From a bacterium (GTDB lineage Bacteria > Bacteroidota > Bacteroidia > B-17B0 > Aurantibacillaceae), in the NCBI GenBank assembly GCA_029945625.1, contig JAQSCW010000049.1, forward strand, positions 1 to 60,560: a stretch of DNA of 60,560 bases, written 5' to 3'. This document shows positions 44,330 to 52,170 of the stretch, one piece after another; position 1 is the stretch's first letter; each line of letters opens with the position of its first letter. Below the pieces are notes generated by a model. It had not been told where the DNA came from. It searched no databases and saw only the letters and a program-made list of their open reading frames with translations. The translations under genes and the position numbers were made by a program.

Positions 44330-46702
44330 ATGAAAACTATTTTTACAGCAGTTACCATTTTGATCCTTACCACCAATGTGGCATTTGGCCAAATCTCAAC
44401 TCAATCCATCAGAGGCACAGTAATGGATAAACAATCACAAACCATGATTCCTGGAGTCAGTATAGTTTTGCTTGGCTCAGTGCCTTTAAAAGGTTCCACT
44501 ACTGATGGCAACGGTCATTTTAAAATTACCGAGGTAACACCGGGGAGGTATGATTTAAAGATAAGTTATCTTGGATATAAGGAAATTGTGATGCCTAATG
44601 TTGTGGTAACCTCCGGAAAAGAGGTGGTACTAGATATCGGCATGGAAGAGAATGTAAGTGCCCTGCAGGAAATAGTTGTAACAGGCAACAAGAAAAATGA
44701 AACCAACAATGAAATGGTATCGGTAAGTGGCCGTTCATTTTCTATGGAAGAAGTGAACAGATATGCCGGCGGACGTTCAGATCCATCACGTTTAGCCGCC
44801 AATTTTGCGGGAGTGAGTTCACCCGACGATTCTCGAAATGATCTGGTGATTCGCGGAAATTCCCCGGTAGGTGTTCTTTGGCGCATCGAAGGGCTCAACA
44901 TCCCAAATCCCAATCATTTTTCAACCGTAGGTACCACCGGGGGCCCCGTGAGTGCCATCAATACCAACGTAATAAAGAACTCTGACTTTTTCACATCGGC
45001 TTTTCCCGCCGAATATGGGAATGCCAATGCCGGTGTGTTTGATCTAGGTTTTAGAACAGGCAATTCAGAAAAATATGAACATACCTTTCAATTAGGAGCC
45101 CTTACCGGACTAGAAGGCATGACAGAGGGGCCAATTAATAAACGAAAAGGATCGTCCTACCTCATTGCCTACCGCTATTCTTTTACCGGCGTTGCCCAAA
45201 AACTGGGAATTCCTATTGGCACTACTGCCACCCCCTTCTATCAAGATTTGTCATTTAAGTTCAACGGAGGAGCTACCAAATTTGGAAGATTTACCCTCTT
45301 TGGAATGGGAGGCAAAAGTAAAATATCTTTTCTACATGATCAAATAGACAGCAGCGACCTGTTTGCTAACCCTGCTAAGGATAGCTACTTCACAAGCGAC
45401 ATAGGTTTGCTGGGGGTGAAACATTTTTACAAACTCAACGCCAAGTCCTATATCAACACTATTGTGGGATCAACCTACAATGCCGGCAATTATCTTGAAG
45501 ACAATGTGGCCACTGATCTAAAACCTGCCGAAAGAAATATAGAAAACAAATCGAGCCAACTTCGCTATTCGCTCAACACTTCCTTCAATTCTAAAATAAG
45601 CTCGAAACTTTTTGTTAAAGCCGGTCTTATTTCGGAGGTTATAAATCTTTTACTGGATGCGCGTCAAAGAGATTCAAATTCAGTTTGGCGTCAATATTGG
45701 GATTTCAACGACAAGACCATGCTCAATCAGGCCTATGCACAAATGAAATACCGTTTCACGGAAAAACTAACCGTTAACGCCGGCCTTCACTTCCAATACC
45801 TAACACTTAACAACGCTACATCCATAGAACCCCGGTTAGGACTGAAATATCAGTTTACAAGAAAACAATGTCTAATTGCGGGATACGGCATGCACAGCCA
45901 AATGCAACCTATCGATGTGTATTTCTACAGAACCCACTATACAGATGGATCTTATACCACCTCCAATCAGAATTTAGATTTTACCCACAGTCAGCACTTT
46001 GTAATTGGATACGACCTACTTCCCGCTAGTGATTGGAGAATCAAAACAGAAATTTATTACCAGTTGCTTTCCAATGTTCCTGTGACCCGCAATTCATCAA
46101 GCTACTCCATGCTAAATTCAGGAGCCAGCTTTCTGCCCAACGATCAATCTTTGCTTGAAAATAAGGGAACTGGAACAAATTACGGTGCTGAATTAACCGT
46201 AGAAAAATTCTTCAGCAAAGGCTATTACGTGCTTCTGACCGGAAGTATCTATGAAGCCAAATATAAAGGCAGCGATCATATAGAACGGAATACGGCATTT
46301 AACGGACAGTATGTGTACAACGTGTTGGGGGGTAAGGACATTAAGATTGGAGCAGAAAAACGAAATGTATTTTCATTGGGGATGAAATTGACTCAGGCGG
46401 GTGGCCGCTATTATACCCCTGTGGATCTGGAAGCTTCTCAAGCCTCCGGCACTCAAATAGTAAAGGGAGATGAATATGCGTTTTCACAGCGGTATCCCGA
46501 CTTCTTCAGACTCGATGTAAAGGTTGGTATTACCCTGAACAGCAAATTGAAAAAACTTTCACAATCATTTTCGCTCGACATACAGAATGTTACCAATACT
46601 CAAAATGTATTTGCTCAAAGATATAGTCCGGTAACAAATATCATTAATACAGCTTATCAAATAGGCTTCTTTCCCAATTTTGTGTACAAAGTGCAGTTTT
46701 GA
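44330..46702 (+). CDS. TonB-dependent receptor with CarboxypepD-reg-like N-terminal domain
   Basis: The 790-residue outer-membrane protein has a signal peptide (to NVAFGQ, residue 21). A carboxypeptidase-regulatory-like domain (SIRGTVMDKQSQTMIPGVSIVL to LDIGMEE, about 27-105) follows, then a plug (EIVVTGNKKNE, DDSRNDLVIRGNSPVGVLWRIEGLNIPNPNHF) and a barrel ending in aromatic FPNFVYKVQF. No SusD partner is adjacent, so it is not a standard polysaccharide locus receptor. A LytS/LytTR pair follows about 110 bases downstream on the same strand and may regulate it. The substrate is unknown. Confidence 0.92.
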   Translation: MKTIFTAVTILILTTNVAFGQISTQSIRGTVMDKQSQTMIPGVSIVLLGSVPLKGSTTDGNGHFKITEVTPGRYDLKISYLGYKEIVMPNVVVTSGKEVVLDIGMEENVSALQEIVVTGNKKNETNNEMVSVSGRSFSMEEVNRYAGGRSDPSRLAANFAGVSSPDDSRNDLVIRGNSPVGVLWRIEGLNIPNPNHFSTVGTTGGPVSAINTNVIKNSDFFTSAFPAEYGNANAGVFDLGFRTGNSEKYEHTFQLGALTGLEGMTEGPINKRKGSSYLIAYRYSFTGVAQKLGIPIGTTATPFYQDLSFKFNGGATKFGRFTLFGMGGKSKISFLHDQIDSSDLFANPAKDSYFTSDIGLLGVKHFYKLNAKSYINTIVGSTYNAGNYLEDNVATDLKPAERNIENKSSQLRYSLNTSFNSKISSKLFVKAGLISEVINLLLDARQRDSNSVWRQYWDFNDKTMLNQAYAQMKYRFTEKLTVNAGLHFQYLTLNNATSIEPRLGLKYQFTRKQCLIAGYGMHSQMQPIDVYFYRTHYTDGSYTTSNQNLDFTHSQHFVIGYDLLPASDWRIKTEIYYQLLSNVPVTRNSSSYSMLNSGASFLPNDQSLLENKGTGTNYGAELTVEKFFSKGYYVLLTGSIYEAKYKGSDHIERNTAFNGQYVYNVLGGKDIKIGAEKRNVFSLGMKLTQAGGRYYTPVDLEASQASGTQIVKGDEYAFSQRYPDFFRLDVKVGITLNSKLKKLSQSFSLDIQNVTNTQNVFAQRYSPVTNIINTAYQIGFFPNFVYKVQF

Positions 46703-46810
46703 GAAGGTAATGAATCATCGCCTAATCAACACATAAAAAGATAAAACCCACTTGCTGATGCATTAAAAATAACCAAAGCACAAAAACAATTATTTGATTA
46801 AATTTATGCC

Positions 46811-47830
46811 ATGCGAACGAAGAAAATAAGATTCTTATACATGTTATTCACCGGCATTGTTATTTCTTTGCTGCTAGATGCCATGAATGTAGGTGTGGCT
46901 GCAAAGCAGCATCAGTTTGTTGACTTCCTCATTTCAATACTCATTACCATTATTGTTTGGGAGGGAAACCTTCGGATTGACACCCGTATTGATCGCCACT
47001 ATCCCTGGGAAAAATCGGCAGGTCGTCGAATAATGATACAGCTCCCCATTAACATTGTATTTAGTGCCTTTTCAATCTATTTATCGATGCTGGCCTTTAA
47101 TGCTTACGTATGTGAATTTCCTGTTGAGACCAAAAAACAATTTACCATAGTAGCAATTATTGTTGGAGTATTGGTTTCAATTATTCTCTTAACCGTAGAA
47201 GTGAGCTCACAGTTTTTTTCCAAGTGGAAACGTTCATTGGTGGAAGTAGAAAAATACAAAGCCGAAAGTTTGCAGGCACAACTTCAAAACCTCAAGGACC
47301 AAGTGAATCCTCATTTTCTTTTTAATAATCTGAGCGTGCTTTCGTCACTAGTTTATAAGGACCAGGATAAGGCAGTAGATTTTATCAATCAATTAAGCAA
47401 GGTATACCGTTACTTACTGGATTCTCGCAACAGTGAATTAGTGACACTCCGAGATGAATTAACTTTTGTCCATTCCTATGCTTATTTACTGCAAATAAGA
47501 TTCGATAAGAACCTAATCTTTCTTTTTGATATTCCCAAAGCCTATGAAGGATATAGCGTTCCGCCAATGGCGCTGCAGATCCTCATCGAAAATGCGATCA
47601 AACACAATGAAGTTTCTTCCGAACTTCCCCTTACCATTTCTGTTACCATTAAAGGAGACACTTTGCAAATTGCGAACAATCTTCAAAAACGAACTATGCA
47701 TGAAGGGAGTTCCAAAACAGGACTCAAAAATATTTGCGACCGTTACCTTTTTTTTACAAACAAAACGGTTGAGATTGAAGAAACCCCCGGCACTTTTACA
47801 GTCAGAATTCCATTGCTTAAGTTAACATGA
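46811..47830 (+). CDS. LytS/YehU-type sensor histidine kinase (His_kinase PF06580)
   Basis: The 339-residue protein has four N-terminal membrane helices (about 8-130), a short coiled-coil linker and the HisK domain LKDQVNPHFLFNNL with His168. The ATP site contains VPPMALQILIENAIKHN and ends with TGLKNICDRYLF. It senses through the membrane region alone; no periplasmic domain is present. It overlaps the response regulator gene by four bases (ATGA), so the two are one operon. Confidence 0.94.
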   Translation: MRTKKIRFLYMLFTGIVISLLLDAMNVGVAAKQHQFVDFLISILITIIVWEGNLRIDTRIDRHYPWEKSAGRRIMIQLPINIVFSAFSIYLSMLAFNAYVCEFPVETKKQFTIVAIIVGVLVSIILLTVEVSSQFFSKWKRSLVEVEKYKAESLQAQLQNLKDQVNPHFLFNNLSVLSSLVYKDQDKAVDFINQLSKVYRYLLDSRNSELVTLRDELTFVHSYAYLLQIRFDKNLIFLFDIPKAYEGYSVPPMALQILIENAIKHNEVSSELPLTISVTIKGDTLQIANNLQKRTMHEGSSKTGLKNICDRYLFFTNKTVEIEETPGTFTVRIPLLKLT

Positions 47831-48582
47831 AAGCCGTTATCATCGAAGACGAAAAGCTGTCAGCAGAGCATCTAGCTAATCTCCTATCGAGAGTTGATGC
47901 TGACTTGTCGATAATCGCCAATTTCGACTCCATAAAAAAAACGGTAGCTGAATTTAAAAAGGGCTTAACGGCCGACCTCCTTTTTGTTGATATTCATTTG
48001 GCTGACGGTCTTAGCTTTGATATTTTTTCTCAGTTCCCCATCGACATTCCCGTTATTTTCACCACTGCCTATGATGAATACGCCATTCAAGCATTTAAAC
48101 TTAATAGTGTGGATTATCTCCTCAAACCCATTGGCCTGGAAGATCTCAGAAAAGCAGTTGAAAAATTCAGAAAATGGAACGCTGCCGGTCAGGCAGTTTT
48201 GCTTGAGAACATCGCCGGCGCTTATCTAGCCATCAACAAACAATACAAAAATAGATTTTTAGTAAAAGTGGGCGACAGCATCTCCTCCATAAAAACGGAC
48301 GAGGTAGCGCACTTTGTATCGGAAGAAGGCTGTGTGCTGTTGGTTACGCAAACAGGTAGACGCTATGTTATCGATTATGTGCTTGATCAATTGGAATCGA
48401 TGCTTCCTCCCGATAGTTTCTTCAGAATAAATCGAAAAGCGATCGTTAACATCAGTTGTATAGAAAAAGTAAGTTCGTATTTTAACAGCCGTTTAAAAAT
48501 AAAATCTCCCGCTCTAAGCGATGACGACGGTATTGTGAGCCGCGAACGCGTGAATGATTTTAAGGCATGGCTGGATAAGTAA
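47827..48582 (+). CDS. LytTR-family response regulator
   Basis: The 251-residue protein has a receiver domain with acidic pocket IIEDE and phospho-acceptor Asp55 (LLFVDIHLADG), Thr at FTTAYDEYAI and Lys at DYLLKPI. A LytTR DNA-binding domain follows from about residue 150: LVKVGDSISSIKTDEVAHFVSEEGCVLLVT, then SFFRINRKAIVNISCI. It is the partner of the kinase encoded just upstream. Targets are unknown; the preceding TonB receptor gene is one candidate by proximity. Confidence 0.95.
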   Translation: MKAVIIEDEKLSAEHLANLLSRVDADLSIIANFDSIKKTVAEFKKGLTADLLFVDIHLADGLSFDIFSQFPIDIPVIFTTAYDEYAIQAFKLNSVDYLLKPIGLEDLRKAVEKFRKWNAAGQAVLLENIAGAYLAINKQYKNRFLVKVGDSISSIKTDEVAHFVSEEGCVLLVTQTGRRYVIDYVLDQLESMLPPDSFFRINRKAIVNISCIEKVSSYFNSRLKIKSPALSDDDGIVSRERVNDFKAWLDK

Positions 48583-48691
48583 GCTTCTGCAAAACCTGCT
48601 CTTATTGCCTCAATGTAGTATTTGGGCATACTTGAGTCACAAAGTCGGTATTAACTTGCTTGGGTCCACAAACTTTATTTTGTAGACAATT

Positions 48692-49228
48692 TCACTCCTT
48701 CCGCATTAATGCCGAAGTACCCATCAAATCCCTAAGGAAATCTTTTTGTTGTTGTGTAAGCTTGCTATACCCTTCTACCCTTCCGCAACAGGTGGGTGCT
48801 CCACAGCTGCAGTCAAACGGATTTTCATTGATCCATTTAAAGGTATTGTAATTGCAGGTAAGTTCCTCTCCTACTTCTATTTTTCTGGCGGCAATAACAT
48901 CATATTTAAATGGATCGTTTTGATGGGCTTTATCGTGCGTGGAGGGATCGCAATGATGATTCATCACCGAGTCAAATGTGTAAACGGCATAGCGGCCATC
49001 TGTAAATGGCGTAATGTGATTATATGACGGCAGATAATAGGTGTTCTGCTCTACCACCAATTCAATCTCTTTAGGGAAGTCCTCCTTTTGCACTGCAATA
49101 AATGTACCGGTGTAAACAATGTCATCTTTTTTAACAGCACGCGTTGCAAAAAGTCCCCACCCATTTAGAACACTGAATCGGATGGTGACTCCCTGCGGCA
49201 ACTTACATTCTATTTTGTAGGCCTTCAT
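48692..49228 (-). CDS. SET-domain protein with post-SET cysteine cluster
   Basis: The 178-residue protein consists of a SET domain: GWGLFATRAVKKDDIV (the GxGLFA start), MNHHCDPS (the NHxCxPN cofactor motif) and VGEELTCNYNTFKW (the GEELTxxY motif). It is followed by CSCGAPTCCGR, a post-SET zinc-binding cysteine set. SET proteins methylate protein lysines using S-adenosylmethionine. No signal peptide is present, so it is cytoplasmic. It lies directly after, with no spacer, an exported small protein and an SGNH hydrolase gene. The methylated substrate is unknown. Confidence 0.88.
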   Translation of the reverse strand: MKAYKIECKLPQGVTIRFSVLNGWGLFATRAVKKDDIVYTGTFIAVQKEDFPKEIELVVEQNTYYLPSYNHITPFTDGRYAVYTFDSVMNHHCDPSTHDKAHQNDPFKYDVIAARKIEVGEELTCNYNTFKWINENPFDCSCGAPTCCGRVEGYSKLTQQQKDFLRDLMGTSALMRKE

Positions 49229-49750
49229 TTAATCTACTCGCTTAATTAGAATTTTTTTTAATCCCTGTATATATCTATGCCCCACATTTTCATCCCCAGT
49301 ACTAATAAAAAGAATACGTTCCGGAAGTTGTGTTAATTTCTTTCCGTTTATTTCCGTGATAAAATAACAACGATTTCCCAAATCCGAATTAAAGATCTCA
49401 TTATATGAAAATACAACTTTGTGGTCTTCCGAACCCACCATCACAAAATACAATTCATCCAGTTCTCTGGGTTTTTTATACACAAATTCAATCTTCCCAA
49501 GAATTACGTTAAGTGGTACTCCCTTTACATTTTTTAGTGTGTCTTTAATCTCGCCTTTGTGATTCCGCAGAATCTGATCTTGTATTGGCAAAGAAGGCAG
49601 AGATTCCAGCGCGGCGACTGTAATCATGAGTTCGCTTTTGATCGTTCCTCCTATCGTAAATTCATCACTTGAAACCACTTTCCTTTGGGCCATCAGAGCG
49701 AGGCAAAAAAATGAAGAAAAAAACAATAAAAGTCTTAGTCTCATGTCCAA
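49229..49750 (-). CDS. Small exported protein resembling a molybdopterin-binding oxidoreductase domain
   Basis: The 173-residue protein has a signal peptide (MDMRLRLLLFFSSFFCLALMAQR). Its mature part runs SDEFTIGGTIKSELMITVAALESLPSL, then LKNVKGVPLNVILGKIEF, then YFVMVGSEDHKVVFSYNEIFNS. This resembles the core of sulfite-oxidase-type molybdopterin domains, although it is shorter than that domain and lacks an obvious cofactor Cys, so it may not bind molybdopterin. Start and stop abut its neighbours without spacing (49228 and 49751), so it is cotranscribed with them. Role unknown. Confidence 0.6.
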   Translation of the reverse strand: MDMRLRLLLFFSSFFCLALMAQRKVVSSDEFTIGGTIKSELMITVAALESLPSLPIQDQILRNHKGEIKDTLKNVKGVPLNVILGKIEFVYKKPRELDELYFVMVGSEDHKVVFSYNEIFNSDLGNRCYFITEINGKKLTQLPERILFISTGDENVGHRYIQGLKKILIKRVD

Positions 49751-51007
49751 CTATTGCAAAATTATTTTTTTTGTCCTCATACCATAAACGGGGTCTATCA
49801 CCTTCATCACATAAATCCCCTTCGGTAAAAGCGATACATCCGCTTCTATTTCTGATCCGTTTCCTTTACCCCTTAGAACTTCATGTCCAAGTGCATTTAT
49901 CAGTTGAAATTCAGTGATTACTCGGGAGGAGGAAATTGTTATACTTACCGATGCAGGATTGGGAAAGATGTTGAGTTCACTTTCTGAAGGCGCGTACTTG
50001 CTAATGAATGTAATGTCGGACACAACATAATCCAGACTGCGATACATGCAATTAGTTGCGTCAAACAAAATGGCATAATAAGTTCCCGGCTGCGTAATAT
50101 GTAAAATTCCTGAAGTGCTCATCAAAAATGTTCCATTGAGGTACCAGCGACAGATAGGATAACCAGTGATTGATAAGGTATTGCCTCCTTTGACGATAGT
50201 CGGAGTAATTGCAAGTAGTCCTGAATAATTTAAACTATCCATCACCGTTTGAAATCCTGTATTTTTCAGAATGGTATCCGTGCCTAAAGAAATTCCCGCG
50301 GGAGTATAGGTGCTTTGACGGGCCGATGTTTTGAAAATAGTGGCGTAGACTACATCGGCAGTTAACGCCGTGCCATTTATTCCCGGATGCACATCATCCG
50401 CATCCCAGAGGTTGATGTTTGTGTAGCTGCTAATAATTCTTTCCCAGGCCGGACCTATTGGCGCAATAACCTGTCCCGCCACACCATATAAATACAAATA
50501 GTTGGCATAAATTTTTTCAATCAATCCCTTGCCTGTACTGGAATAAGGAGGGTATCCGGCCTTTGGTCCCCAGCCCGCAAACCAAATCATTTTAGCACAG
50601 GGATGATAATACAAGAGAGAATCTCGTATCATTTTATGACCTTCAATCACTTTACTTGAACCCGGAAAAATTCCGTAATTATTTACAAATCTTCCCTGAT
50701 TATCCTGCAATACCAAATAATCCCAGTTTCTACTTTTTATAAGAGAATACACCTGCGGATTGTTCATATGCGCATAGGTGCCTTGGGCTGTATCTCCCAC
50801 GGTGGCTCCTCCCGGACTGTGGTCGCCTACTACAACCGGTTTACCTGCTCCTGCAGCCAATTGTTGAAAAACCACCGGTAAATTATTCACACTGGTAAAA
50901 CTGTTGCCAATAAAGAGTACTCTCATGGTATCAGTTGACTGAGAAACCAAGGGCTTGACATCGATAGTAAATGAAAATAATATGAGTATTCTGAAGATCC
51001 TTAACAT
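49751..51007 (-). CDS. SGNH/GDSL-type hydrolase with T9SS type A tail
   Basis: The product of about 418 residues has a signal peptide (MLRIFRILILFSFTIDVKPLVSQ). An SGNH catalytic domain follows: VLFIGNSFTSVNNL holds the Ser, LVLQDNQG the later block, and DADDVHPGINGTALTADV the Asp-His pair. It ends in a type A sorting domain (IFPNPASVSITISS, LINALGHEVLRGKG, TKKIILQ). It is a secreted esterase or deacetylase, and surface carbohydrate or acyl substrates are likely for this family. The frame extends to 51091 without a better start; the ATG at 51007 begins the signal peptide. Confidence 0.88.
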   Translation of the reverse strand: MLRIFRILILFSFTIDVKPLVSQSTDTMRVLFIGNSFTSVNNLPVVFQQLAAGAGKPVVVGDHSPGGATVGDTAQGTYAHMNNPQVYSLIKSRNWDYLVLQDNQGRFVNNYGIFPGSSKVIEGHKMIRDSLLYYHPCAKMIWFAGWGPKAGYPPYSSTGKGLIEKIYANYLYLYGVAGQVIAPIGPAWERIISSYTNINLWDADDVHPGINGTALTADVVYATIFKTSARQSTYTPAGISLGTDTILKNTGFQTVMDSLNYSGLLAITPTIVKGGNTLSITGYPICRWYLNGTFLMSTSGILHITQPGTYYAILFDATNCMYRSLDYVVSDITFISKYAPSESELNIFPNPASVSITISSSRVITEFQLINALGHEVLRGKGNGSEIEADVSLLPKGIYVMKVIDPVYGMRTKKIILQ

Positions 51008-51113
51008 TTTCTTCTCAATGTTGTGCGAATAGGTACAACAAATATCGTCAAAAATTGTGAAATGCGCTCGACGTCTATTCAAACGAAACACGCATTTGTT
51101 GGAGGATCATCTC

Positions 51114-51746
51114 TTACAATTTTGCCGCAATCAAAATTACATCACAAACCTTTGAGCCATCTGTCATGAAGGATTCCTTTCGCTCCATTTTTAAAATTTT
51201 GAACTTGTTTTGAATAAGTGTACTTGTTAAAAATTTCGCTTCATAATAGTGCATATACATTTCTTCTCCGGTACTTCCGGTTCTTAAACCGGACTTGTCA
51301 TAATCATCTTCCATGGTACTGATGTAAATGACACCAGTAGGTTTTAAGATTTTAGACGCATCCGAAAATAGTTTCTCCACTTCTACTTTCGACAAATAGG
51401 GCAGAAAAAATCCACACATCAAGCCATCGAATTTCTTGTTCAGGGTGAGGATGTCTCTGCCGTCCATTTTTTTAAAATTGGCTTCCGGATTATTAATTCG
51501 CGCCAGTTCCAGCATTTGGGGCGCGAGATCTGTCCCCAATAGATTAAAATCAGGTCGTTGATTGAGTAGATACCGCGTAATATTACCCGGACCGCAGGCG
51601 ATCTCAAGAATATCAGCATCTTTTGTTTTAATGGCTCTACAAAAATAATCAAAGGTATCTCCATACAAATTTACATCCATAAATTTGTCCTGGTACAATT
51701 TGGCGTACCTGTTAAAAATAGCGACGGCTTTTTTGTTTTTATTCAT
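51114..51746 (-). CDS. Class I SAM-dependent methyltransferase
   Basis: The 210-residue protein has the Rossmann-type motif I DILEIACGPGNITRYLL with GxGxG-like ACGPG, motif II LLGTDLAPQMLELAR, and the later NFKKMDGRDI and GLMCGFFLPYL strands. It is typical of small-molecule methyltransferases (Methyltransf_11/25). No substrate-defining domain is present. It is on the same strand as the SGNH-SET operon, with 106 bases between it and the SGNH start, so cotranscription is uncertain. Confidence 0.88.
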   Translation of the reverse strand: MNKNKKAVAIFNRYAKLYQDKFMDVNLYGDTFDYFCRAIKTKDADILEIACGPGNITRYLLNQRPDFNLLGTDLAPQMLELARINNPEANFKKMDGRDILTLNKKFDGLMCGFFLPYLSKVEVEKLFSDASKILKPTGVIYISTMEDDYDKSGLRTGSTGEEMYMHYYEAKFLTSTLIQNKFKILKMERKESFMTDGSKVCDVILIAAKL

Positions 51747-51956
51747 TTCGAGTTTTAATTTTGTTTCGGCTCTATCTCAGATTATTGACGCCACAGTAGA
51801 TTAAATTGTAAAAATAGGCGAGTTCGTTCTATTTGTCAAATGGAGGCTTATTATATGCCGTCTTTTTCAATTTAATTTTTTTTCCGCCAATTTATTTTTA
51901 ATAGTATTGTTCTATTGGCTTGACCTTAAACACATTTTTCGGGTCAATCGGAAAAG

Positions 51957-52094
51957 CCCGGGAGAAAGTTTTTGGGCGTGCCCCCGCTTTTCTTTTTTTA
52001 TTCCGTTTGGCAGGGTCGCGCTTTCCGTTGCAAGTCCTCGCCACGCGAAGAGACAGGCGTGGCTGCGGGCTTTCCACTACAATCGCTCACGCAG
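51957..52094. repeat. Palindromic multicopy-type intergenic element (GGGCGTGCCCCC / GCGGGCTTTCC)
   Basis: TTTGGGCGTGCCCCC (51971-51985) is followed by two related units: GGTCGCGCTTTCCGTTGCAA and CTCGCCACGCG at 52013-52047, and GGCTGCGGGCTTTCCACTAC with ATCGCTCACGC at 52061-52094. I recall similar 'gggcgtgccccc...cgggctttccgctacaatc' stretches between genes in many Bacteroidota, as multicopy elements of unknown origin. GC content is clearly higher than the AT-rich surroundings. No coding potential is accepted here. The rest of the 51747-52116 gap shows nothing. Confidence 0.5.
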
Positions 52095-52116
52095 CAAATT
52101 AGTTGTTTCCATTTAT

Positions 52117-52151
52117 AAAAAAAATCCTGTCAGCACATGCTGACAGGATTT
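52117..52151 (-). terminator. Rho-independent terminator of the glycine-rich T9SS gene
   Basis: AAATCCTGTCAGCA (52122-52135) and TGCTGACAGGATTT (52138-52151) are perfect inverted copies. On the minus strand a run of T follows (plus-strand A-run at 52117-52124). It begins 20 bases after the stop at 52171. Confidence 0.95.
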
Positions 52152-52170
52152 AATAATTGGAAAAAAATAA

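Noticed and set aside
51008-51091. Longer start for the SGNH hydrolase
   Set aside because: It would place 28 basic, uncharacteristic residues before a normal signal peptide.
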